DNA of 20,156 nt. It comes from an uncultured Eubacteriales bacterium. Lineage in GTDB: Bacteria > Bacillota_A > Clostridia > Peptostreptococcales > Anaerovoracaceae. The notes beneath the pieces are model-generated. The model made no database searches. It saw only the letters and a program-made list of their open reading frames with translations, and had not been told where the DNA came from. The position numbers were made by a program, and so were the translations under genes. Positions 1 through 7,372 of the stretch are shown here, one piece after another. The stretch is from positions 1 through 20,156 of the forward strand of contig CADATR010000013.1 of assembly GCA_902790885.1 (NCBI GenBank). Reading direction: 5' to 3'. Numbering within the stretch: position 1 is the stretch's first letter; every line of letters begins with the position of its first letter.

Positions 1-932
1 CATGGTGCAACTCGCTGTTCGAAGACAACGCTGAGCACGGTCTCGGTATGAGAATGGCTATCAAGGCTCGCAGAGCTAAGATCAAGGCTGACGTTGAAGA
101 GCTCGTAGCTGCTGGCGTACCTGACGAAGTTAAGGCTGCTGCTGAAGCTTGGTTCGAAGCATTCAACTGTGTTGAAGGATCGAAGAAGACAGGCGAGGCT
201 CTCGTTGCCGCACTCGAGAAGGCTGGCATCGGAGCTAACATCGTAGAGCGCAAAGACCTCCTCGCTGAGAAGACAGTATGGATCTTCGGCGGAGACGGCT
301 GGGCATACGATATCGGTTACGGCGGACTCGACCACGTACTCGCAAGCGGCGAGAACGTAAACGTCATGGTATTCGATACAGAGGTTTACTCCAACACTGG
401 TGGACAGGCTTCGAAGGCTTCCAACATCGGTCAGGTAGCACAGTTCGCTGCTGCTGGTAAGGCAATCGAGAAGAAGTCACTGTCGCAGATCGCTATGGCT
501 TACGGTTATGTATACGTAGCTCAGGTAGCTATGGGTGCTGACCCGGCTCAGACTCTGAAGGCAATGAACGAAGCTATCGCTTATGACGGCCCATCCCTCA
601 TCATCGGATACTCGCCATGCGAGATGCACTCCATCAAGGGCGGCATGATGAACTGCCAGATGGAAATGAAGAAGGCCGTAGAGTGCGGTTACTGGAACCT
701 CTTCAGATTCAACCCGGCTGCAAAGGCAGAGGGCAAGAATCCGTTCACACTGGACAGCAAGGTACCTGCAGGCGGATATCAGGAATTCCTGAAGAACGAA
801 GCAAGATACAACAGACTGACCAGAGAGAATCCGGAAAGAGCAGAGAAGCTCTTCGCTCAGAACGAAGCAGCGGCTATGGCACGTTACGAGAAGCTGAAGA
901 AGTTCGTAGACTTCTACGCACCAGAGGCTTAA
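1..932 (+). CDS. nifJ: Pyruvate:ferredoxin (flavodoxin) oxidoreductase, C-terminal part (5' end outside window)
   Basis: Oxidatively decarboxylates pyruvate with CoA to acetyl-CoA and CO2, reducing ferredoxin in the cytoplasm. The reading frame is open from the first base (codons in phase with base 3), so the gene enters from the left and only about 310 of the roughly 1,170-1,200 residues usual for the single-chain enzyme are present. The opening residues WCNSLFEDNAEHGLGM match the conserved WSNSLFEDNAEFGYGM stretch of this family. The thiamine diphosphate site is visible as GDGWAYDIGYGG (about 290-325) and NTGGQASK (about 392-415), followed by the IIGYSPCEMHSI region. The stop is TAA at 930-932. 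Codon use is strongly biased, as in a highly expressed gene. A structured 3' region and a terminator follow. The assignment is secure; the 2-oxoacid specificity is taken from the family. Confidence 0.95.
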   Translation, partial: WCNSLFEDNAEHGLGMRMAIKARRAKIKADVEELVAAGVPDEVKAAAEAWFEAFNCVEGSKKTGEALVAALEKAGIGANIVERKDLLAEKTVWIFGGDGWAYDIGYGGLDHVLASGENVNVMVFDTEVYSNTGGQASKASNIGQVAQFAAAGKAIEKKSLSQIAMAYGYVYVAQVAMGADPAQTLKAMNEAIAYDGPSLIIGYSPCEMHSIKGGMMNCQMEMKKAVECGYWNLFRFNPAAKAEGKNPFTLDSKVPAGGYQEFLKNEARYNRLTRENPERAEKLFAQNEAAAMARYEKLKKFVDFYAPEA

Positions 933-1013
933 TGGTTTCTTAGATCATTCGGCGTTGCTTTAATGATGAAACCATTGATCTGCGGAGGCAAGCTCCTCCG
1001 ATAGAGAACGCAG
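932..1013 (+). other. Structured 3' untranslated region of nifJ
   Basis: Two hairpins lie between the nifJ stop and its terminator. The first pairs 932-939 with 968-975 and, inside a bulge, 944-949 with 962-967. The second pairs CGGAGG (983-988) with CCTCCG (995-1000). CTGCG at 980-984 could alternatively pair with CGCAG at 1009-1013. The pairing is read directly from the sequence; any function is unknown. Confidence 0.5.
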
Positions 1014-1032
1014 CGTAAAACAAAACTGAATG

Positions 1033-1061
1033 GAGCCGGTCTTCGGACCGGCTCTATTTTT
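1033..1061 (+). terminator. Intrinsic terminator of nifJ
   Basis: A perfect 9-bp stem GAGCCGGTC/GACCGGCTC closes on a stable TTCG tetraloop and is followed by a T-rich tract (TATTTTT). Confidence 0.88.
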
Positions 1062-1073
1062 AGTCTTAGTATA

Positions 1074-1215
1074 AAGCCGTTCCATATATACCGCCCGGGC
1101 CTGCTCTCGCTAACATTCGGACGCAGCGGTTCTAAGCTCTGTCTGCGCCTATGGCTTGTCAGTCGCTAAGAACCGGCGTCCTCGAGTTACCCGTTCGGTA
1201 TATATGGAACGACTT
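1074..1215. repeat. Nested inverted-repeat element between nifJ and fba
   Basis: Outer arms AAGCCGTTCCATATATACCG (1074-1093) and its complement at 1196-1215 match at 19 of 20 positions. Inside, 1119-1137 pairs with 1165-1181 (GGACGC, then CGGTTCT, then AAGC or TAGC, with small bulges), leaving an apical region of about 27 bases. TATA precedes the left arm, and TATA also occurs at 1215-1218, overlapping the last base of the right arm. The element is noncoding. It could be a miniature inverted-repeat transposable element or a structured RNA; no known family was recognised. Confidence 0.6.
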
Positions 1216-1229
1216 ATATAAAAGTGCTG

Positions 1230-1258
1230 TTGAAAGTAAACCATATTATAGGTAAAAT
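1230..1258 (+). promoter_or_regulatory. Promoter of fba (sigma-A type)
   Basis: TTGAAA at 1230-1235, a 17-base spacer, then TAAAAT at 1253-1258. This places the transcript start near 1265, about 28 bases before the chosen ATG. It lies immediately downstream of the inverted-repeat element. Confidence 0.75.
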
Positions 1259-1292
1259 ATAAGTGTGTTATTTTGAAAAAGGAGGTAAATCT

Positions 1293-2261
1293 ATGCCACT
1301 CGTAACAACAACTGAAATGTTCAAGAAGGCTTATGACGGCGGATACGCTATCGGAGCTTTCAATGTAAACAATATGGAGATCGTACAGGGCATTACAGAG
1401 GCTGCCGGCGAGCTCAAGAGCCCTGTTATCCTGCAGGTGTCGAAGGGCGCTCGTGCATACGCTAACCATACTTATCTGGTAAAGCTCGTTGAGGCTGCTA
1501 TCATCGAGAACCCTGAGATCCCAATCGCTCTTCACCTCGACCACGGTGATTCGTTCGAGCTCTGCAAGAACTGCATCGACGGAGGCTTCACATCGGTAAT
1601 GATCGACATGTCCTCGAAGCCATTCGAAGAAAACATCGCTGTCACAAAGCAGGTAGTTGAGTATGCTCACGCTCACGGCGTAGTAGTCGAGGCTGAGCTC
1701 GGAACTCTCGAGGGAGTTGAGGATGAGGTAGTAGTTGAGGCAGGCAAGGCCAGCTACACACGTCCTGAAGAGGTAGAGGAATTCGTAACCAGAACAGGCT
1801 GCGACTCACTCGCCATCGCTATCGGAACATCGCACGGTGCTTATAAGTTCCGTCCTGAGCAGTGCACAAGAAACGAGGAAGGAATCCTCGTACCACCTCC
1901 ACTCAGATTCGATGTTCTTGAAGAAGTTTCGAAGAGACTGCCTGGATTCCCTATCGTACTGCACGGCTCGAGCTCGGTACCACAGGAATTCGTAAAGATG
2001 GTCAACACTTACGGCGGCAACATGCCTGATGCTGTAGGTATTCCTGAAGAGCAGCTCCGCAAGGCAGCTACAATGTCGGTCTGCAAGATCAACATCGACT
2101 CGGATATCCGTCTCGCTATGACAGGAAACATCCGCAAGTACTTCGCAGAGCATCCTGAGCACTTCGACCCACGTCAGTATCTGAAGCCGGCAAGACAGGC
2201 TGTAAAGGATATGGTAGCTCACAAGATCGTAAACGTTCTCGGATCGGACGGAAAGATCTAA
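1293..2261 (+). CDS. fba: Class II fructose-1,6-bisphosphate aldolase
   Basis: Reversibly cleaves fructose 1,6-bisphosphate to glyceraldehyde 3-phosphate and dihydroxyacetone phosphate in glycolysis and gluconeogenesis; the class II enzyme depends on Zn2+. The 322-residue product shows the metal-binding HLDHGDS motif (H81-S87, with D83 as catalytic base and H84 as a ligand), H181 in GTSHGAYKF, H224 in VLHGSSSVP and the phosphate-binding NIDSD at 267-271. Length and motifs fit the class II family; related TIM-barrel aldolases such as tagatose-bisphosphate aldolase cannot be wholly excluded. The ATG at 1293 is chosen because GGAGG (1281-1285) sits 7 bases upstream; an upstream in-frame GTG at 1263 lacks a ribosome binding site and lies at the predicted transcript start. 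The gene is monocistronic between its own promoter and terminator, with high-expression codon use. Confidence 0.95.
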   Translation: MPLVTTTEMFKKAYDGGYAIGAFNVNNMEIVQGITEAAGELKSPVILQVSKGARAYANHTYLVKLVEAAIIENPEIPIALHLDHGDSFELCKNCIDGGFTSVMIDMSSKPFEENIAVTKQVVEYAHAHGVVVEAELGTLEGVEDEVVVEAGKASYTRPEEVEEFVTRTGCDSLAIAIGTSHGAYKFRPEQCTRNEEGILVPPPLRFDVLEEVSKRLPGFPIVLHGSSSVPQEFVKMVNTYGGNMPDAVGIPEEQLRKAATMSVCKINIDSDIRLAMTGNIRKYFAEHPEHFDPRQYLKPARQAVKDMVAHKIVNVLGSDGKI

Positions 2262-2284
2262 ACAACGAAAGCAGCATTGGCTTA

Positions 2285-2316
2285 AACGGCGCAGACTCCG
2301 GTCTGTGCCGTTTTTT
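2285..2316 (+). terminator. Intrinsic terminator of fba
   Basis: A 12-bp stem, AACGGCGCAGAC with GTCTGTGCCGTT (one G-T pair), closes on a TCCG loop and runs into six T residues (2311-2316). Confidence 0.92.
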
Positions 2317-2373
2317 ATTGCCTTCCACCGATATATATGAAAAAGGCGGCAATATGTAATTTCTGTAAGGAAT

Positions 2374-2403
2374 CTGACTGCAGTCTTTGTTGGATGATAC
2401 AAT
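2374..2403 (+). promoter_or_regulatory. Probable promoter of the ABC operon with internal palindrome
   Basis: CTGACT (2374-2379, 4 of 6 consensus), an 18-base spacer and TACAAT (2398-2403). The perfect 10-bp palindrome GACTGCAGTC (2376-2385) overlaps the -35 end and could be an operator. The implied transcript start near 2410 supports the TTG start at 2450 rather than codons further upstream. Confidence 0.45.
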
Positions 2404-2437
2404 GTTTTGGAATACAGCGATCCGTGCATATCACAGC

Positions 2438-2452
2438 GGGGAGGTAAACTTG
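2438..2452 (+). promoter_or_regulatory. Ribosome binding site fixing the TTG start of the first ABC gene
   Basis: GGGGAGG (2438-2444) lies 5 bases before TTG (2450-2452). No other nearby in-frame start codon (TTG at 2387 or 2390, ATG at 2402) has a comparable Shine-Dalgarno. Confidence 0.75.
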
Positions 2453-4870
2453 TCTCATACGATAGAACTCAGAAGAGTATCAAAATACTATGCTACCGAA
2501 GATTCCGTGAGTCTTGGATTCTCACGTATCGATCTCAACCTTGACATAGGTGAATTTGTAGCAATAACCGGCGAGAGCGGCAGCGGAAAATCAACACTGC
2601 TCAACGTAATAAGCGGGCTGGACACCTATGAAGAGGGTGAGATGTTTGTCTGCGGTGAGGATACCAGCGCGTACGGAACCGAGGACTACGAACTGTACCG
2701 CAAGACTTACATCGGAAACATATTCCAGGACTTCAACCTGATCAACAGCTATACGGTATATCAGAATATCGAAGCTGTCATGTTGTTGTCCGGAAAAAGA
2801 AAAAGCGAGTGCAAAAGCAGGATACTGGAGCTGATCGATCTTGTAGGACTCAGCCGGTTCCGCCGCACAAAAGTATCAAGGCTGTCCGGCGGTCAGAAGC
2901 AAAGAGTTGCGATCGCGCGTGCGCTTGCAAAGAATGCGCCTATCATAGTAGCGGACGAACCTACGGGCAATCTTGACAGCGCTTCGGCCAGGAGCGTAAT
3001 GGAGACACTGGCAAAAGTGTCTGCCGACAAGCTTGTCATTATAGTTACTCATAACTATGAGCAGGCTGAACCGTATGTGACGCGAAAGCTGACAATGCAC
3101 GATGGCAAAATAATCGAAGATAAGCATCTTGCGGCAAGGAGACTTTCTGAAGAGGATTATCTTGCGGAAATAGGAGGCGTCACATCATACACTGATACAT
3201 ACAGAAAAGATCCGGAAAAGAGCGGGGCGCCGAAAAGAGAAGGCCGTGTGGCAAGGGCTGAAAGGGCTGAAAAAGCAGCAAAAGCAGGCCTTACGACTCA
3301 GCACTCCGAGGCTCCTGCGCCGGGGAAAATGCGTAAAACATCAGAACTGCGGCTTGGGGTGCGCAACATGTTCAACCTGCCGGCAAAGTTTATTCTGCTG
3401 TTTATAGTGTATTTCTTTGTGGCTTCTGCAGTACTTGGTCAGTATGCAACGACTAAGAACAGCATGCATGAGAGCGATTTGCTTGGCAGCAATCCGTACT
3501 TTGTAAATGCAAGCACTGACCGCATCATAGTCAAGAAAAAGGACGAGAGCGCCTTCACAGAAGAGGATTTCACAGCGGTGGAGTCTGCAGATAATATCAA
3601 GGGGATAGTCAGGAACGATCTTGCCGTGGACAGCGGGGTAAGCTTCAATCTCGGCGAATTCTACGTAGAAGGCCCGGTGATGCCGCTCAGCGCTATCACC
3701 GAGGATGATATTACATATGGGCGCTTACCTGAAAGTGATTATGAGATAGTTATAAAGCTCGATGCCTCGTCTGACGTGCTTACTATGGGAAACCCTGAAG
3801 AGCTTATCGGGCAGCCTGTGAAGCTCAAAGACATGAGCCAGATGCAGGCCTATAATTTCAAGAATGACATCAGCGTTGCCGGGATCATCGTGAGCGATGA
3901 CATAAGTGATAACTACGCTCTTTATGGTTATTCAACGATATATACCAGTGAGACTGTCGGCAGTGAGCTCCTCATAATGATGATGGCAGCGACCTCAAAA
4001 TCCGAATTAAACTTCGCCGGCACCAGAGTCAACTGTGAATACGAGCGTGGGATCTATTCATCTGACAAGGTGCCTGACGGCAAAGTTTATCTTCTCGAAG
4101 ATCAGGTATTCTTTTATAAAGATGAACGGGCTGTTGGTGAAGATTTCAGCCTTAAGGTAAAAAACAGGTTCTTTGAATCTGAAGGTAAATACAAGGTCGA
4201 TAAGATCCTGACAAGGGATAACTGCAAGGAGCTTGTCGGTATACCTAAAAACGAATTCGACATGTACTACAACTGCGTATTTATCAGCGAGAATGATTTC
4301 AGAAAGCTCTTCGACAAAGGCTTCTATCAGATAAGCGCGATCATGATAAATGAGCAGGATTCAGACGAAACCCAGCAGGCTCTTAATGACATGGGCTTTA
4401 CTACGCTTGCGATCAAAGACTCGCTGACAGATGAAACCGACGGTCTGGGAGGAGTCATGGATATGGTGACCTATGCCAGACTTGCACTGGAATTCCTGAT
4501 ACTCTTCTTTATTGCGTACGCTGTGATCAGGCTTATTATGAGGTCGCGAAATTCATATTATTCAACCCTCAGGATGCTGGGTGCTACAAAGAGCAATACT
4601 GATGCCATAATGAGGGTGGAGCTGATCCTCATGATGCTCATTGCATATGGGACAGACCTTGTGATCGTCTTCCTCATCAAGAGAGGTATCCTTCAGGATC
4701 TCCTCCACATGCAGATGAAGGGGGCGGAAAGCCTGCTTTATTACCTGACGCCGCTTGATTATGGTGTGCTGGGGGCAGTGCTGCTTCTGATGTCGCTGCT
4801 TATTGCCAACAGATACTCACGGCATATCTTTACGAAGAGTGCCATGAAGGTATTCAGAGAGGGGGCGTAG
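2450..4870 (+). CDS. MacB-like ABC transporter, ATPase-permease fusion (first of pair)
   Basis: An 806-residue fusion of an ABC ATPase and an FtsX/MacB-type permease. The ATPase occupies residues 1-240: Walker A GESGSGKST (41-49), Q-loop Q93, signature LSGGQ (145-149), Walker B IIVADE (165-170) and switch H201. A charged Ala/Lys/Glu linker (about 255-300) leads to one membrane span (about 313-331), a large extracytoplasmic domain and three C-terminal spans (about 678-697, 723-744 and 771-788). This one-plus-three topology is that of the MacB family, which moves peptides, lipoproteins or antibiotics by mechanotransmission rather than a classical channel. It starts at TTG. It is cotranscribed with the next gene, 3 bases downstream, with which it probably forms a heterodimer. 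The substrate is unknown, and no two-component system or precursor peptide lies nearby. Confidence 0.85.
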   Translation: MSHTIELRRVSKYYATEDSVSLGFSRIDLNLDIGEFVAITGESGSGKSTLLNVISGLDTYEEGEMFVCGEDTSAYGTEDYELYRKTYIGNIFQDFNLINSYTVYQNIEAVMLLSGKRKSECKSRILELIDLVGLSRFRRTKVSRLSGGQKQRVAIARALAKNAPIIVADEPTGNLDSASARSVMETLAKVSADKLVIIVTHNYEQAEPYVTRKLTMHDGKIIEDKHLAARRLSEEDYLAEIGGVTSYTDTYRKDPEKSGAPKREGRVARAERAEKAAKAGLTTQHSEAPAPGKMRKTSELRLGVRNMFNLPAKFILLFIVYFFVASAVLGQYATTKNSMHESDLLGSNPYFVNASTDRIIVKKKDESAFTEEDFTAVESADNIKGIVRNDLAVDSGVSFNLGEFYVEGPVMPLSAITEDDITYGRLPESDYEIVIKLDASSDVLTMGNPEELIGQPVKLKDMSQMQAYNFKNDISVAGIIVSDDISDNYALYGYSTIYTSETVGSELLIMMMAATSKSELNFAGTRVNCEYERGIYSSDKVPDGKVYLLEDQVFFYKDERAVGEDFSLKVKNRFFESEGKYKVDKILTRDNCKELVGIPKNEFDMYYNCVFISENDFRKLFDKGFYQISAIMINEQDSDETQQALNDMGFTTLAIKDSLTDETDGLGGVMDMVTYARLALEFLILFFIAYAVIRLIMRSRNSYYSTLRMLGATKSNTDAIMRVELILMMLIAYGTDLVIVFLIKRGILQDLLHMQMKGAESLLYYLTPLDYGVLGAVLLLMSLLIANRYSRHIFTKSAMKVFREGA

Positions 4871-4873
4871 CAG

Positions 4874-7324
4874 ATGATAAAGATCGAAAAGGTCAATAAA
4901 TATTACAATAAAGGCAAGGCAAACCAGCTGCATGTCATCAACAATACGACGATGACTTTGCCTGACAAGGGTATAGTATGCCTTCTCGGACCATCCGGCT
5001 GCGGCAAGACAACTCTCCTGAATGCCATAGGCGGACTCGACAAGGTAGACAGCGGAGTTATTACTATAGACGGTCAGCGTATCACGAGATTCTCGTCGAG
5101 CAAGATCGACAGCATACGCAATGCGCGTATTGGATATATATTTCAGAACTTCAACCTGCTCGATGACAGGACTGTCTTTGAAAACGTGGCAATAGCGCTT
5201 CGAATGATAGGGATACGCGACAATACTACCGTCACGGCACGTGTAAGGTATTGCCTCCAGACAGTGGGCATAGACCAATACAGAAACAAACTGGCCGGAT
5301 CTCTTTCGGGAGGTCAGAGGCAGAGGGTAGCGATCGCCCGCGCTATCGTCAAGAACCCGAGTATTATTATTGCGGATGAGCCTACAGGCAATCTCGACAG
5401 CAGCAATACTCTGGAGGTCATGAACATCATCAAAACCATCTCGAGAGAAAGGCTCGTTATACTTGTTACTCACGAGAGGAATATCGCTGAATTTTATGCC
5501 GACCACATTGCCGAGATGAAAGACGGCAAAATAATAAAGGCTTACAGCAATGACTCTTCAAGGTACCTGGATTATCAGCTCGAGAACAGGATCTATCTTA
5601 AGGACATGGCTGTTCACAAAGGGTTCAGCAAAGATGATGTCAGTGTAGATGTTTACAGTGACGAAGAGCGACAGGCGGATCTTAAGCTCGTTATAAAGGG
5701 AAATAACCTTTATATCAATACAGGCGGGATGCTTAACGTAGTGGATGAGCGCTCGAATATCGAAATGATCGATGAGCATTATTCTGCCATGGATGAGAGC
5801 TACTTCGAGGATAAGGATTTCGATTACACAGCGTGCCTGCCATCAAAATACAAGGCTAAATATACACCGATATACCGCCTTACTAATATGATAAGCAGCG
5901 GCTGGAGAACGGTTAAGGGCTTCAAAAGGATAAGAAAGCTGTTGATGCTCGGGTTCGTGTTCGCAGCAATGTTCGCTTTCCTTGCTGTCAGTAATGTACT
6001 GGGGCTGATAGATCTTAAGCCGGTCGATTACAGAACGACAAACGAGCATTACATAACGGTTTCAAATCCTGAAAGATCGGAGGATGTACTGGAGATGGCC
6101 GCAGCTCTTGACGGCGTGGCATTTGTCATACCTGGAAATACTATCAAGAGCGTGACTCTTCCTATGGACGATTATCTGCAGACAGGTTACGCACAGGAGG
6201 AACTTACTGTTTCATTGGTGAACGGCAGTGTGCTTACTGAGGACATGCTTATTGCAGGTGCGATGCCGGCCGATGAGCGCGAGGTTGTGATAGACAGGTC
6301 AATAATAGACAGCTTTATCAGAAAAGGGACCGGAAATTCCGTCGGCCTTGATACAATGGAAGAATTTCTCGGCCGCAGACTGAGCTTTGCCAATCTCGAG
6401 GATTACAGGATCTCAGGCATAGCTGATACAGAGTCACCTTCACTTTTCGTTGACGAAGGGCAGGTGATGTACATCCTGACGAATGGGAATGACGCTGCTG
6501 ATGCTATGACATACACTCCTGAGGAAACAGAATCTGAGGATGTGATAAAGAGCGGCAAGGTCAGAGACCTTGATCTGTCGGAGAATAAAATCAAAATCAA
6601 AAAAGGGAAAAAACCTCAGGAAGCCGGAGAAACAATAATCAATGAGGTGCATGAGGAAGAAGTCGAGCTTGGCAAAACTATCAACACCAAGGTTGCGGGA
6701 CGCAAGCTGAAAGTTGTCGGCTTTTATTCAAGCGATTCAGTTGACGATGATACATATTATGTGAACGCAGACACTATAAAAGAGGATTATATACTCGGGC
6801 AGAAGGACTTCAGCGTATATGCAAATGATATTTCTGCTGTAGAGTCGGCGCTCGCCTCTGAAGGAATGTCTGCAAAGGTGAATGATGTGCGCGACCGCAA
6901 GGCGTATGTCAGCTCACGCAAGAATCAGCTTACATCGTCATTGCTTGTAGCTGCCATTATAATCCTCATATCGCTTGCAGAGATGTTCCTTATGCTCAGA
7001 TCCTCATTCCTTTCAAGGATAAAAGAAGTAGGCACGCTCAGAGCCATAGGATTAAAGAAAAAGGATATCTACAGGATGTTTACCGGCGAGATACTTGTCA
7101 TAACATTCATCACGGCTGTGCCGGGCATAGCCCTGATGTACTTTATACTTACGCAGATAGTGAAGACGTCGTACTTTATCGACGGCCTGTATATGGTAAC
7201 TCCGGCAGCAGCGGCCGTCACATTCTGCACGATACTGGTATTCAATCTGCTGGCCGGACTTATACCTGTATTCGTTACGCTGCGAAAGACACCGGCACAG
7301 ATACTTGCCAGAACAGATATTTAA
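4874..7324 (+). CDS. MacB-like ABC transporter, ATPase-permease fusion (second of pair)
   Basis: An 816-residue partner of the upstream fusion. The ATPase has Walker A GPSGCGKTT (39-47), Q91, LSGGQ (144-148), Walker B IIIADE (164-169) and H200, so both members keep complete ATP-hydrolysis motifs. A long segment of about 150 residues separates the ATPase from the first membrane span (about 355-378) and resembles nothing I recognise. The extracytoplasmic region carries a Lys/Glu-rich stretch (KIKIKKGKKP followed by EVHEEEVE). Three C-terminal spans follow, with the loop sequence RIKEVGTLRAIG typical of FtsX-like permeases. ATG 4874 follows the upstream TAG by 3 bases, with a GAGGGGG ribosome binding site inside the end of the previous gene. 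The pair is most likely a heterodimeric exporter or resistance pump; the substrate cannot be read from the sequence. Confidence 0.85.
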   Translation: MIKIEKVNKYYNKGKANQLHVINNTTMTLPDKGIVCLLGPSGCGKTTLLNAIGGLDKVDSGVITIDGQRITRFSSSKIDSIRNARIGYIFQNFNLLDDRTVFENVAIALRMIGIRDNTTVTARVRYCLQTVGIDQYRNKLAGSLSGGQRQRVAIARAIVKNPSIIIADEPTGNLDSSNTLEVMNIIKTISRERLVILVTHERNIAEFYADHIAEMKDGKIIKAYSNDSSRYLDYQLENRIYLKDMAVHKGFSKDDVSVDVYSDEERQADLKLVIKGNNLYINTGGMLNVVDERSNIEMIDEHYSAMDESYFEDKDFDYTACLPSKYKAKYTPIYRLTNMISSGWRTVKGFKRIRKLLMLGFVFAAMFAFLAVSNVLGLIDLKPVDYRTTNEHYITVSNPERSEDVLEMAAALDGVAFVIPGNTIKSVTLPMDDYLQTGYAQEELTVSLVNGSVLTEDMLIAGAMPADEREVVIDRSIIDSFIRKGTGNSVGLDTMEEFLGRRLSFANLEDYRISGIADTESPSLFVDEGQVMYILTNGNDAADAMTYTPEETESEDVIKSGKVRDLDLSENKIKIKKGKKPQEAGETIINEVHEEEVELGKTINTKVAGRKLKVVGFYSSDSVDDDTYYVNADTIKEDYILGQKDFSVYANDISAVESALASEGMSAKVNDVRDRKAYVSSRKNQLTSSLLVAAIIILISLAEMFLMLRSSFLSRIKEVGTLRAIGLKKKDIYRMFTGEILVITFITAVPGIALMYFILTQIVKTSYFIDGLYMVTPAAAAVTFCTILVFNLLAGLIPVFVTLRKTPAQILARTDI

Positions 7325-7334
7325 GCATTTCAAA

Positions 7335-7372
7335 AGCCTGCCGCAAATGGATGCCGGCAGGCTCCCTTTTTT
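7335..7372. terminator. Bidirectional intrinsic terminator between convergent operons
   Basis: A 9-bp stem AGCCTGCCG (7335-7343) pairs with CGGCAGGCT (7355-7363). On the + strand it is followed by CCC and six T (7367-7372). Read leftward it is followed by TTTT, so it probably also ends the phosphatase operon. The last T is shared with the stop region of the convergent gene. Confidence 0.85.

Noticed and set aside
1149..2429. Minus-strand open frames of 175 and 207 codons opposite fba
   Set aside because: Shadows of fba and its flanks with no recognisable domain; one runs through the inverted-repeat element and the other through the fba terminator.
2387..2449. TTG at 2387 as start of the first ABC gene
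   Set aside because: It lacks a Shine-Dalgarno and lies upstream of the predicted -10; TTG 2450 has GGGGAGG at 5 bases and begins exactly at the ABC domain.
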